Part shown: positions 16,678-24,886 of the stretch, in pieces | Layout: each line of letters begins with the position of its first letter | Numbering within the stretch: the first letter of the stretch is position 1 | NCBI GenBank assembly: GCA_964371355.1 | Contig: CAYJMG010000002.1 | Coordinates: 1-64,000, forward strand | Length of the DNA stretch: 64,000 nucleotides | DNA from: JACRBR01 sp964371355 | GTDB taxonomy: Bacteria; Chloroflexota; Dehalococcoidia; DSTF01; JACRBR01 | Direction: 5' to 3' | Notes under the pieces: model-generated | Database searches by the model: none | What the model saw: the letters and a program-made list of their open reading frames with translations, nothing else | What the model was told of the DNA's origin: nothing | Program-made: the position numbers and the translations under genes

Positions 16678-17295
16678 TTACGAAAGAGATGATCGCGGCC
16701 GCTTCCTTCTGGAGCGCTTTGCTCCGCTGGAGTTGCTCGTCCCCCACAGGCGCTCCGCCAGCGCCGCCACCGGAGCAATCTCGACCCCGGGATCGACGAT
16801 GTGGTGCACCAGGAGACCATCGAGCAACGCCGAGAGCAGCGTCGCGTTCTCCGCGGCATCCTGTTCGCCGAATCCAAAGTCGACGAGCGCGGCCTTCATG
16901 TCGGCGCGGATGCCGCTAAGCGCGGCCGCCACGGGGGCTCTCGCTTTCGGCTCGCGGATTGCTTCGACGAGGAACTCCGCGAACAGCCGTACGCCCGGGT
17001 CGGTCAGGTTGAGGCCCTCGATCCACGCGATCGCAGCGCCCACACCCCGGGCAGCCGTCGGCGCTTCCCGCATGAGCCGGCCTGTCTCGGCGAGCTGGTC
17101 GGTGAACCGGCGTGTCGCCGCCTCGACAAGAAGGGCGGTCCGTGACCCAAAATGGTAGTGGACCAGGGCGTTGTTGACCCCCGCGCGCTCCGAGATCGCC
17201 CGCGTGGTCACAGACTGCAGGTCGCGCTCATCGAGGAGTTCAGCGGCCGCTGTGAGGATCTTGTCCCGTGTGGTGGACTCTGCGGAGCGTGCCAT
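16678..17295 (-). CDS. TetR-family transcriptional regulator
   Basis: The 205-residue repressor has the N-terminal TetR helix-turn-helix (KILTAAAELLDER...TTRAISERAGVNNALVHYHFGSR) and a helical ligand domain. It ends the minus-strand run GNAT gene, dehydrogenase gene, tetR, so it probably controls its own operon. Inverted repeats that look like a TetR operator overlap the start codon of the first gene of that run. Confidence 0.92.
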   Translation of the reverse strand: MARSAESTTRDKILTAAAELLDERDLQSVTTRAISERAGVNNALVHYHFGSRTALLVEAATRRFTDQLAETGRLMREAPTAARGVGAAIAWIEGLNLTDPGVRLFAEFLVEAIREPKARAPVAAALSGIRADMKAALVDFGFGEQDAAENATLLSALLDGLLVHHIVDPGVEIAPVAALAERLWGTSNSSGAKRSRRKRPRSSLS

Positions 17296-17395
17296 CAGGA
17301 CGAGGCCATTCGCTGACTAACGAGTCCAATGTTGACGGCCGGCCCTCCCGTTCGCGGGCTTCGGAGCGAGCGTGCCGGAGCGGCGCGGTTCCGCA

Positions 17396-18490
17396 TCATA
17401 CAGGGGAGCCGACCCGGGCGTCGATGCCCTGGCTTCGAAGCTCATCGAAGAACCAATCCGGGTCGATCGCCTCCTCCGGCAGCACAACGCCCGCCGGTGT
17501 CGTACCGGTGACCAGCCGGTCGATCATCAGGGTTGCGCACGTCGCTGTGGTCGACGACTCGTCCTGCGCAGCCAGCGTCGCGGACGCGGTCCCATCCGAT
17601 CCGGCGGCCGTGACGACAACCCCCAGCGGCGCCCCGGCCGTGTCAGACCGCGCCGATGTCCCAAAGGCGGAAATCATGCCCGCAAGCCGCGATCGTGTCT
17701 TTCTGCCACGCAGCAGCCGCCTGGCAGGGGAACGCACCGCCCGGCTCAGCGCGCGGCCGATGATCGGTGGTTCAACGCCTATCCAGCAATTCGCCTCGCC
17801 CACACCAAGGGTCTCAGCAAAGAAGAACTGCTCGGGTAGTGGGAAGCGGTACACAGGCCGCGTACCAATCCCCGGGAACTCGACCATCCGAACACCGTCG
17901 AAGGCAGTTACCGACGCGCGCGGCCCGTGGCGTTCGACCGCTGTCGGCGAGGCGCTGACCCCGAGAAGCCACTCGACTGCCGCCCGTCCGAAAGCATCCT
18001 TTATCGAAAGCACCAACGAGACATCGAGCAACGCCGGCGTCCCGACACCCCGGCACGCGGCGCGGGCAAGAACGTTGGTCGCGCCGGGGGAGAGCCCCAC
18101 ACCCACCAGCGCTCTCGTGCCTGCCGCCCACGCGAGCGGCTGGAGATCGAGCATCGCCGCGATCGCGGCCGGGTCGGCCCCGATATCCACGTAGCCGCAG
18201 CCCGCGGCGATCGCGGCTCGAAGCAACGCCGGATCACGCTGGTCGATACTGCAGTTCACGAGAACGGAATCGGCGTCGAGAAGCGCGGCCGCGCCTTCAC
18301 CCGTGCGGGCGTCAACGGATGCCGCCACCGTGCCACCCGCCAACGCATGAGCGAGACTCGCAGCGGCTGTCTTGTTGCGTCCAGCGACGGTGACGCGGCC
18401 GAGGCCGCGATCGAGAATCCGCTGGCACACGAGCCTGCCTACGTGCCCGTAACCTCCGACGACGACAATCCGCCGCTCGCGGACGCTCAC
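17396..18490 (-). CDS. Saccharopine dehydrogenase-like NAD(P)-binding protein
   Basis: The 364-residue protein opens with the Rossmann motif VVVGGYGHVGRLV and continues with AGRNKTAAASLA and VLVNCSID, the pattern of the saccharopine dehydrogenase NADP-binding domain family. The C-terminal half has no lysine-pathway signature, so it is probably an oxidoreductase with another substrate. Its ATG overlaps the GNAT stop (ATGA) and tetR follows downstream. Confidence 0.85.
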   Translation of the reverse strand: MSVRERRIVVVGGYGHVGRLVCQRILDRGLGRVTVAGRNKTAAASLAHALAGGTVAASVDARTGEGAAALLDADSVLVNCSIDQRDPALLRAAIAAGCGYVDIGADPAAIAAMLDLQPLAWAAGTRALVGVGLSPGATNVLARAACRGVGTPALLDVSLVLSIKDAFGRAAVEWLLGVSASPTAVERHGPRASVTAFDGVRMVEFPGIGTRPVYRFPLPEQFFFAETLGVGEANCWIGVEPPIIGRALSRAVRSPARRLLRGRKTRSRLAGMISAFGTSARSDTAGAPLGVVVTAAGSDGTASATLAAQDESSTTATCATLMIDRLVTGTTPAGVVLPEEAIDPDWFFDELRSQGIDARVGSPV

Positions 18491-19161
18491 AATCGCTGAG
18501 CCAGCAGTTGGAGGCCCGCACAGCCGTATGTCTCAGCGAAGGCTCGGCTACGGTAGTCGGCTCGGATCTCGAAGCCGTTGCGCTCCCAGGCTCCTCGTGC
18601 CCGGTGGTTGCCGTTCAAGCAGAGAATTTGCGCGTGCTCGTGACCGCGGTGGCGCCCGTGGGAGAGGCCTTCGCTGATGAGCGCGTCGACGATGCCGCGA
18701 GAACGAAACGCGGGGACGACGGCAACGTTCTCGATCCCCCAGGAATCGGGGTAGTCGCGAGGCGTACACGCGTCGAGGACGGCCGCCCTCGTGAGAATGG
18801 CGGCGAGGTCGTGCGAAGGGGCGTCCGAGCCTGTTAGCGCACTGAGGAGGACGCGCGTGAGCGCGGGTGTCCCCTCACGGGCGACATCGAACGCGCTGAG
18901 CGCGGCGACCGGCTGCCTCTCCACTTCTGCGATGGTGAACCGGTCGACGTGGCACCAGTGCGTCTCCTCGGACGTCGCGACAGCCGCGAGGACGGCGCTT
19001 ACCTCCTCACCCGGGAGGCCGAGCAGCGTCTCCCAGACGCAGCGTTCGAGATGTGAGGTAGCGGCCGTGACCATGACCCGCGTCAGGAAGGGGAGATCGT
19101 CCCGCGTGGCGGGCCGCGTCGAGAACGGTTCAGCGTGTGGTTTGGTCAGTGATTTAGTCAT
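18487..19161 (-). CDS. GNAT-family N-acetyltransferase
   Basis: The 224-residue protein carries the GNAT acetyl-CoA loop in its C-terminal half (IENVAVVPAFRSRGIVDALI, with the R-x-x-G-I variant) followed by LCLNGNHRARGAWERNGFEI, the typical motif B region. Substrate is unknown. The promoter and start codon overlap inverted repeats, and the -10-like GATAAT is so close that the mRNA may be leaderless. Confidence 0.8.
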   Translation of the reverse strand: MTKSLTKPHAEPFSTRPATRDDLPFLTRVMVTAATSHLERCVWETLLGLPGEEVSAVLAAVATSEETHWCHVDRFTIAEVERQPVAALSAFDVAREGTPALTRVLLSALTGSDAPSHDLAAILTRAAVLDACTPRDYPDSWGIENVAVVPAFRSRGIVDALISEGLSHGRHRGHEHAQILCLNGNHRARGAWERNGFEIRADYRSRAFAETYGCAGLQLLAQRL

Positions 19162-19170
19162 CGACCAAAT
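19141..19170. promoter_or_regulatory. Candidate TetR operator over the GNAT start codon
   Basis: On the plus strand ATTTAGTC-atc-GACCAAAT (19152-19170) is an inverted repeat with one mismatch, and a further TTTGGTC half-site lies at 19141-19147. On the minus strand GATAAT lies just upstream of the ATG at 19161. The location next to a TetR-ending operon makes autorepression likely. Confidence 0.55.
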
Positions 19171-19242
19171 ATTATCGGACGGTCCCTGGTCGCCGCAACC
19201 CCGGGTTGACGGCAGTGAAAATCAAGGTGGAGAGCGCCGCGG

Positions 19243-19677
19243 CTACGGCTCGAGCGTCCAGCGGTACCAGACGGGCGTGGCGCCGCCTTCGCTCCCTGCG
19301 CCATCCAACGGCTCGGCCACGCCCGGTGCGAAGGTGTAGACCGCGTCGTCGTCGCCCGGCTTGCGGTAAACGCTCAGGTCCTCCTGGTCGATGTCGGCCT
19401 CGGTCGCGACGCCGGCCTCCTCGAAGACGCTGTCGTCGATGAGTTCGGCCTGCTGCAGCTCGACCAGCCGGTAGCGCGCCCCCTCGAAGGTAAGGAAGGT
19501 GTCCGGGGCGACGCTGGAGATGGAGGCCCCGCCGCCAGCGTCACTCGTGGGCGACGCCGGCGCCTCGTGCTGGGTGACATCGTCGCCGTCATCCCCGCAT
19601 CCCGACAGGAGCACGGCCACTCCGGCCGCGAAGGCGGCGAGGGCGGCAATTCCGGTTCGTGTGAATCTGGTCGGCAT
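19243..19677 (-). CDS. Small secreted lipoprotein
   Basis: The 144-residue protein has a basic N-terminus, hydrophobic stretch and lipobox (AVLLSGCG, cysteine at about residue 27), then an acidic, disordered linker and a C-terminal domain with FLTFEGARYRLVEL and VYTFAPG. No family is recognised. It probably sits on the outer membrane face; nothing nearby suggests its partner. Confidence 0.65.
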   Translation of the reverse strand: MPTRFTRTGIAALAAFAAGVAVLLSGCGDDGDDVTQHEAPASPTSDAGGGASISSVAPDTFLTFEGARYRLVELQQAELIDDSVFEEAGVATEADIDQEDLSVYRKPGDDDAVYTFAPGVAEPLDGAGSEGGATPVWYRWTLEP

Positions 19678-19859
19678 GGCGATCGCTCCTCCTCCGGCGG
19701 GAAAGGGCCGCCGGTGCAGGGAAGACGACGGAATGGTCGTGAAGGTTCCCCGGTCGCGTCAGGCCCGAATTGCGAAGGCCGGGGTGTCACGACGGGGCCA
19801 GCTGGACCTGGCTCGCGGCGTCTGCCCGTGTCCACCCGCGCCGTGAGTCTCTCCACGGG

Positions 19860-20552
19860 TTACCGGTCCGGGCACAGCTTCGCGTACACGATTGCATTGC
19901 CCCGCGAGCCAACCTTCTCAATCAGCCCGCCGTTCCGCAGGCAGTAGGCTACCTTCTGCGCCACGTCTCGCGGTCGCCCGAGCGCGTCCGCGAGGTCCGA
20001 CGTGAGGAACTCCCGGGGCAGCCCCGCCGGGATCATCGACGCGTAGTCAGCGCTGTTGTGCAGCGCCACCGTCTCGTCGATCCTGAGCAAGCGCCGCTCG
20101 AGCGTGACCCATCCCCCTCGCCGCCTGCGTGCGCGGCCGTCAAAGCTCCGCACCGTCTCCTCTTCCGTTAGTACCACATCCAGCTCGAAGTTCTCGTGAG
20201 CGATCAGTTCCGGGAAGCTCACCAGCTCACTGAAGACGTCCACCGCGTCGAAATGCTTCGGCGACTTACGGCGCGTGATGCCGTCGCCCACCCGCCGCGG
20301 CATCTTCACGATCCAACGGTCGCGCGGTATCGGGTGCACCAGCCGCACCCGGTGGCGCGTGACCAGATCTCGCAGCTTCCTCGCGATCGCGGAGAAGTTC
20401 GCGGTCTGGACTTCGACGATCATATCGCCGCGGAGAATATCGACGATATAGCCGTCCACGGCGACCTCCGTCTGATCACCGGGTTCGACGTAGGAGGCCC
20501 TGAGGGACGCGTGGAGGTGCCCTTCGTTGAGCGTGCCGACGGACGCAGAAAT
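19860..20552 (-). CDS. Conserved hypothetical protein, possibly PD-(D/E)XK-like, with an ATT start
   Basis: The most upstream canonical start is GTG at 20459, giving 199 residues. The frame is open further back and reads TLNEGHLHASL...EPGDQTEV before VDGYIVDILRGDMIVEVQT, which I recall as the continuous N-terminus of a family of hypothetical proteins (DUF8091-like). No ATG, GTG or TTG precedes it, but ATT at 20552 has AGGAG 8 nt before it. The D...EVQ pattern could be a nuclease-like core. Either a rare ATT start or a damaged start is possible. Confidence 0.6.
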   Translation of the reverse strand: MSASVGTLNEGHLHASLRASYVEPGDQTEVAVDGYIVDILRGDMIVEVQTANFSAIARKLRDLVTRHRVRLVHPIPRDRWIVKMPRRVGDGITRRKSPKHFDAVDVFSELVSFPELIAHENFELDVVLTEEETVRSFDGRARRRRGGWVTLERRLLRIDETVALHNSADYASMIPAGLPREFLTSDLADALGRPRDVAQKVAYCLRNGGLIEKVGSRGNAIVYAKLCPDR

Positions 20553-20589
20553 GGAGCCTACTCCTACTTCACCCCGCCGCCCGTGGACT

Positions 20590-20748
20590 CTACCACGCGC
20601 ACCCCTGCTTCACCCACTTCGCCATCTGCGCCTCGCCGAGTTGGTCACCTTCGTAGATGTCGATCCAGCGCGTGTCCTGGCTCTTCGGTGTGCCACCGGA
20701 CGGGACCGGTCGCAGCGATATGCCGCTGAAGAAGGTCACCTTCACGTC
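20590..20748 (-). pseudogene. DUF1801-like gene remnant
   Basis: The minus strand encodes a C-terminal fragment that closely matches the end of the DUF1801 gene at 22455-22994: VKVTFFSGISLRPVPSGG versus VKVTFFRGTSLRPVPPGG, then RWIDIYEGDQLGEAQM versus RWFDIREDGLDEAQM. It has a stop at 20590-20592 but nothing resembling the N-terminal two thirds upstream. The third copy has therefore been truncated. Confidence 0.75.
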
Positions 20749-20892
20749 AGGGAGGCATGCGGTCAGCGCGCCTGAGAGATAAGGGAGTTGTCAGGGTTCG
20801 GGTGGGAGGGACGAGAGCCCCCGACCCGAAGCCTTCTTGACACCGGCCATAGCTCCGGTTGACCGCGCCCGCTCGCACCCGGTACCGTCCCG

Positions 20893-22323
20893 GTGCGCGG
20901 AGGGTTCTTCGGCGCAGCGCACACCCAGTCCCGTCGACGCTTTTGGGGGAGCTTCGGATTGGTCAGACGCGTCGCCACCAGCCGCTGGTACGCCGCCTTC
21001 CTCGCCGCCGCGTGCGGCTTAGGCATCGTTACCGCCCTCGCGTTACCATCGAGACCCAGCGCCGCCGGCGAGCTGACCTTCGTCGCCTTCGACGACCTCG
21101 AGGGCGGCTGCGAGATCACGATCTACGGACCCGGCGTGACGTTCATCCCGCTCGACCCGCCGTTCACCGCAAGCCTGTCCGTAAGCAGCGGCACGCTCTC
21201 GGTCACCGAGGTCTCGCTCACCCCGGCTGGCGGCCCCGGCTCCACGGTCGGCTCGTTCACATTCATCCACTACACACCCGCGCAGCCAACCGCCGTCCTC
21301 TCCGCCACGGCCTCCAACGGCTGGAGCGGCTCCACCACCATCACGGCCGACGACTGCAAGACAACCTCCGCCCAACCCTGCCAGTCGCTGCCAGTCAACT
21401 CGGCCTCCGCGAGATCCACGCAGCAGGATGGCGCCGTCGCCAACGCTGTCGGCGGAGGGGGAGAATCGACGACCACCACGACAACGTCGACCACCCATCA
21501 CCAGACCCACACCACCGTCAATGGTCCCGACATCAACACCTACGTGACGCGCGTGATCGGGATGCTCGACAGCGTCCTGATCTTCGACGTCACCGTTGCG
21601 GGCGATGCCGATGATCCCGCCACGCTCGCCGCGTATGCCGACGCGACGGCCGCGTTGCAGAGTGCCGGCGGTGGTCCGGTGACGGGGCCTGCCCTCACAG
21701 CATCGTCACAGTCCAACGCGACCGCCCAGACCGGCGAGGTCTGTACCCACGAGGAGTACTCGGTCACGACCACCACCACGTTCGGGCCGGCTGTCATCCT
21801 CATCGGCGAGGACCAGTCCGAAACGTTCTTCGTGCCCGCCGGGACCGTCAACGTCAACACGAACACGCACACGGAGAGTTTCATCGACGATATCTTCCAG
21901 ACGACCATGACGCACAGCGCGACGTACGCGCTCTCGGCGGCTGTCCCCACGCCGACGGCGACAGCGACGGCTACTGCAACGAGCACGACCGTGGCGGAGG
22001 CAACACTTACCTCGACTTCAACAGCCAGCGCGACGAACGCGGCGGCAACGGCCACAAAGACGCCTGCGCCATCGCCAACCAAAACCCCCCGGCCCTCCGC
22101 CACCGTGACTCAGGCGCCGCCCTCGTCGCCCACGCGCGTCAGTACCGTCCTCGCGGCAGGGCGAGACGACGCCGCGGGCACAATCGCCCTCCCCAACACC
22201 GGCTATGGCCCGGCCGCCGCCGACCATCGCCCCTCGGCCACGCTCCTATTCCCGCTCGCTGTGGCGGCAATCGCCACAGCCGGGGCCGCCGCGGCCGCGT
22301 GGAGGGCATCGGAGCGAGAGTGA
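20893..22323 (+). CDS. LPxTG-anchored surface protein
   Basis: The 476-residue protein has a signal peptide (hydrophobic AAFLAAACGLGIVTALAL after an arginine-rich N-terminus), a beta-rich external part, a long Thr/Ser/Ala/Pro linker (about 340-425), then LPNTG at residues 433-437, a hydrophobic helix and a short charged tail (WRASERE). This is a complete sortase sorting signal. Start is GTG at 20893. No sortase gene is in the window. The ligand or role on the cell surface is unknown. Confidence 0.8.
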   Translation: MRGGFFGAAHTQSRRRFWGSFGLVRRVATSRWYAAFLAAACGLGIVTALALPSRPSAAGELTFVAFDDLEGGCEITIYGPGVTFIPLDPPFTASLSVSSGTLSVTEVSLTPAGGPGSTVGSFTFIHYTPAQPTAVLSATASNGWSGSTTITADDCKTTSAQPCQSLPVNSASARSTQQDGAVANAVGGGGESTTTTTTSTTHHQTHTTVNGPDINTYVTRVIGMLDSVLIFDVTVAGDADDPATLAAYADATAALQSAGGGPVTGPALTASSQSNATAQTGEVCTHEEYSVTTTTTFGPAVILIGEDQSETFFVPAGTVNVNTNTHTESFIDDIFQTTMTHSATYALSAAVPTPTATATATATSTTVAEATLTSTSTASATNAAATATKTPAPSPTKTPRPSATVTQAPPSSPTRVSTVLAAGRDDAAGTIALPNTGYGPAAADHRPSATLLFPLAVAAIATAGAAAAAWRASERE

Positions 22324-22454
22324 ACGTCTTCGTGCCGTAATCCTAGATATCCAGCAGGACACGCTCGGCGGGCGAATCAGCCGTCATGCCTCCTGCGGCC
22401 ATGGAGGCCGGGTTCTTGTGCGCTCGGAGGGGTGACAGATGCTGGCGACAGGTC

Positions 22455-22994
22455 TCAGGCGCTGCCCCAACCCGGGATGGAGGCCGCCTGCTTCGTCCAC
22501 GCGGTCATCTGGGCCTCGTCGAGGCCGTCTTCGCGGATGTCGAACCAGCGCGCGTCCTTGTCCTTGCCGCCGGGTGGGACGGGGCGCAGCGACGTGCCCC
22601 GGAAGAAGGTCACCTTCACGTAATTGGTGAAGACGTGGAACGACAGGAACCAGCCCTGGCCCTCGATGCCGTAGAACGGCGAGTTCCACTTCACGGCTTT
22701 GCGGACGCCGGGGACCGCGCGCGTGATCAGGGCGTCGAGGCGATTCCCGATGTCGCGCTTCCAGCCGGGCATCGCGGCGATGTACGCCTGCACCGGGGCC
22801 TCGCCGTCGGCCTTCGCGATCTGCGGGTTGCCGCCGGAGAGGAGGACGATGGCCTTGCCGCTTTTTCGCGCCGAGGCCGCTTTCTTGGCGCCTGGCGTGG
22901 CCTTCGCGCCGGTCTTCGGCGAGGACCGGGGGGGCAGCTTGCCCGATTTGCCGCGCGGCGCGGTCCTGGCCTTCGGCTTGTCCGGCATGCGCAT
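22455..22994 (-). CDS. DUF1801 domain protein
   Basis: From the ATG at 22994 (or 22988) the product has 179 residues: a lysine/alanine/proline-rich N-terminal tail, then the DUF1801 fold with KADGEAPVQAYIAAMPGWKRDI and VKWNSPFYGIEGQGWFLSF, and VKVTFFRGTSL. Members are small proteins of unknown function that resemble YdhG. It follows a second DUF1801 gene by 11 bp on the same strand, and a third decayed copy lies at 20.6 kb. Confidence 0.8.
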   Translation of the reverse strand: MRMPDKPKARTAPRGKSGKLPPRSSPKTGAKATPGAKKAASARKSGKAIVLLSGGNPQIAKADGEAPVQAYIAAMPGWKRDIGNRLDALITRAVPGVRKAVKWNSPFYGIEGQGWFLSFHVFTNYVKVTFFRGTSLRPVPPGGKDKDARWFDIREDGLDEAQMTAWTKQAASIPGWGSA

Positions 22995-23005
22995 GGTCCT
23001 CTGGT

Positions 23006-23452
23006 CTACCGCTTCCTCGCCGCCGCGCCGTTCAGAGCCACCGCGGCCTTCACGAGTGCCTTGAACGCGCGCGCGTCGAGCTTCTCGCCTTCGCGGATGT
23101 CGATCGCCCGTCGTGTGCCGGCTTCCAGGCTGGCGTTGAAGAGACCGCGCGGGTCCGGCAGCGACGCGCCCCGCATGAACGTCAGCTTGACCGCCTGCTT
23201 GTACGTCTCGCCGGTGCAGACGATCCCGGCGCGGGACCAGACGGGCACGCCCTGCGGGTTGCTGGGCTTCATCCACTTACGCTCCTCGACGATGTCCGGG
23301 TCCGCCTCGAGGATCATGCGGCGAACCTCTTCGAGAGTCTGGGCGCGCCAGTCACCTTGCGGCGGCGCCTTCGGCGAGGACGCGGCGGCCGACTTGCGTG
23401 GCCCCTTGGCGAGCGAGGTGGTCTTGGCTGGCATCTTGCGCGTGCTTCCCAT
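23006..23452 (-). CDS. DUF1801 domain protein, second copy
   Basis: The 148-residue protein shares the DUF1801 pattern (VEERKWMKPSNPQGVPVWS, YKQAVKLTFMRGASLPDP, ARRAIDIREGEKLDARAF-like tail) and a basic N-terminal tail, but is shorter than its downstream neighbour. The pair is probably cotranscribed and arose by duplication. Function is unknown. Confidence 0.8.
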   Translation of the reverse strand: MGSTRKMPAKTTSLAKGPRKSAAASSPKAPPQGDWRAQTLEEVRRMILEADPDIVEERKWMKPSNPQGVPVWSRAGIVCTGETYKQAVKLTFMRGASLPDPRGLFNASLEAGTRRAIDIREGEKLDARAFKALVKAAVALNGAAARKR

Positions 23453-23529
23453 GTTTGCAGCGTATCGATCTCGCCGGCATCGGCACTAGTGCTGGTGGTC
23501 GGGGAGCGCGGCCATATTCAGAACATGAG

Positions 23530-23570
23530 TTGGCACGCCCGGCAGGATTCGAACCTGCGTCGTTCGGCAT
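23530..23570 (-). other. tRNA 3'-end fragment, probable old attachment site
   Basis: On the minus strand, T-arm GCAGG-TTCGAAT-CCTGC plus acceptor CGGGCGT, discriminator G and CCA (23530-23532) are perfect, but no anticodon or D arm follows and the expected 5' acceptor (ACGCCCG) is absent, so this is not an intact tRNA. Such 3' ends are left where elements integrate into tRNA genes. It differs from the tRNA-Arg copies at 25.9 and 57.3 kb. Confidence 0.7.
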
Positions 23571-23607
23571 TGGCCTTCAGAGACCGCCGAGCAGGCCTGC
23601 AATATCG

Positions 23608-23655
23608 ATCAAATGGCCTTGTTCGATCCAGACCGTTTGATGTATTCTTGGGCCC
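23608..23655 (+). promoter_or_regulatory. Promoter and possible ArsR operator
   Basis: TTGTTC (23619) and TATTCT (23643) are spaced by 18 bp, and transcription would begin at or next to the ATG at 23656. ATCAAATGG (23608-23616) and CCGTTTGAT (23633-23641) form an inverted repeat with one mismatch around the -35 region. ArsR-type repressors bind ATCAA/TTGAT-like half-sites; here the spacing is wide, so binding is uncertain. Confidence 0.4.
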
Positions 23656-24432
23656 ATGACCATGGAGCGTGGCACGAAGACGGCACCCCCGAGCTTTCTG
23701 CAGCTCGCTGGGCACCCACTGCGCTGGCAGTTGCTCCGCGAACTCGCCCTCAGCGACCGGCAGGTCCGCGAACTCACGATGGCGCTGCGCAAGCCGCAGA
23801 GCCTGGTCTCCTACCACCTCGCCCGCTTGCGAGCAGGCCAGCTCGTATCGATGCGGCGAAGCTCGGCCGATGGCCGAGACGCCTACTACCACGTCGACCT
23901 CGCTCGATGCCGCGAACTGCTGGCGGCAGCCGGCGGGGCACTGCATCCAGGGCTTGCCCTCGCCCCGCCAGTCGGAGAGGGCTATGCGGCCCGGGGACGC
24001 CGCGTCCGCGTGCTGTTTCTGTGCACGGGAAACAGCACCCGCTCCCAGATCGCCGAAGCGCTGCTCCGGAAACTGGCCGGCGACGCCGTCGAGGCTTACA
24101 GCGCCGGCAGCCATCCCAAGAGCGTGCATCCGAACGCCATCAGAGTCATGCGCGAGCGGGGCATCGACATCAGCTCGAACGGTTCGAAGCCGCTGAGCCG
24201 GTTCGCGCGCCAGCGCTTCGATTACGTCGTCACCCTTTGCGACCGGGTCCGCGAGGTATGCCCCGAATTCCCAGGGGGACCCGCACGCATCCACTGGAGC
24301 ATCGCGGATCCGGCGCTGGAGGGCGACACCGGCGAGGACAGCTATCCCGCGTTCCAGCGTACCGCGGCGGACATCGAGAACCGCGTCCTGTTCATGTTCC
24401 ACGTCATCCGACAGCACCGTGCAAGGAGGTAG
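23656..24432 (+). CDS. ArsR-type regulator fused to a low-molecular-weight phosphatase-type arsenate reductase
   Basis: The 258-residue protein has an N-terminal ArsR winged helix (LAGHPLRWQLLRELAL...SYHLARLRAGQLV, residues about 15-85) fused to an ArsC/LMW-PTP domain with VLFLCTGNSTRS (catalytic C-x5-R) and a downstream SIADPA that carries the general-acid aspartate. Such fusions link arsenic sensing to arsenate reduction. Promoter elements immediately upstream suggest a leaderless mRNA. The C-terminal reductase could also be a phosphatase. The glyoxalase-fold gene follows 4 bp after the stop. Confidence 0.88.
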   Translation: MTMERGTKTAPPSFLQLAGHPLRWQLLRELALSDRQVRELTMALRKPQSLVSYHLARLRAGQLVSMRRSSADGRDAYYHVDLARCRELLAAAGGALHPGLALAPPVGEGYAARGRRVRVLFLCTGNSTRSQIAEALLRKLAGDAVEAYSAGSHPKSVHPNAIRVMRERGIDISSNGSKPLSRFARQRFDYVVTLCDRVREVCPEFPGGPARIHWSIADPALEGDTGEDSYPAFQRTAADIENRVLFMFHVIRQHRARR

Positions 24433-24436
24433 TCCC

Positions 24437-24817
24437 ATGCCCGAAGACACCGTCAGTGTCCGCTACATGGTCGATGACGTCCCCAGCGCCGTCGATTTCT
24501 ACACGAAACATTTTGGTTTCACGGTCGGTATGAACGCCCCGGCCTTCGCCGATGTCTTCCGGGGCAACCTGCGCCTGCTCCTCAGCGGGCCGCAGAGCTC
24601 AGCCGGGCGGCCCATGCCCGATGGGACGCACCCGGCCCCCGGTGGGTGGAACCGGATCCACTTCGTGGTCGATGACATCGCGGCCGAGGTTGAACGCCTG
24701 CGAGCCGAAGGCGTGCGCTTCCGCAACGACATCGTCACCGGTCCAGGAGGAAAGCAGATCCTGCTTGACGACCCCTCCGGTAACCCGATCGAGCTCTTCC
24801 AGCCGGCCGCCCGCTAG
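24437..24817 (+). CDS. VOC/glyoxalase-fold protein
   Basis: The 126-residue protein starts at 24437, 7 nt after AAGGAGG. It has the VOC fold pattern with VRYMVDDVPSAVDFYTKHFGF at the N-terminus and FVVDDIAAEVERLRAEGVRF and LLDDPSGNPIELFQP at the C-terminus. Neighbours suggest a role tied to arsenic or organoarsenic handling, but other VOC functions (glyoxalase, antibiotic resistance) remain possible. Confidence 0.85.
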   Translation: MPEDTVSVRYMVDDVPSAVDFYTKHFGFTVGMNAPAFADVFRGNLRLLLSGPQSSAGRPMPDGTHPAPGGWNRIHFVVDDIAAEVERLRAEGVRFRNDIVTGPGGKQILLDDPSGNPIELFQPAAR

Positions 24818-24840
24818 CGACGGACGTGCACCGACGACCA

Positions 24841-24868
24841 TTGCCGTGTCGCACATATGTGCTATCCT
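24841..24868 (+). promoter_or_regulatory. Palindrome within a promoter of the radical SAM gene
   Basis: TTGCCG (24841-24846) and TATCCT (24863-24868) are separated by 16 bp, and the spacer carries the perfect 12-bp palindrome GCACATATGTGC (24850-24861). A repressor or activator could bind there. The gene starts 18 bp downstream at 24887. Confidence 0.45.
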
Positions 24869-24886
24869 GGTGCCTGAGCCCCTCTC

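Noticed and set aside
23530..23605. Complete tRNA gene at 23.5 kb
   Set aside because: Only the T arm and 3' acceptor fit; no D or anticodon arm and no matching 5' acceptor could be formed.
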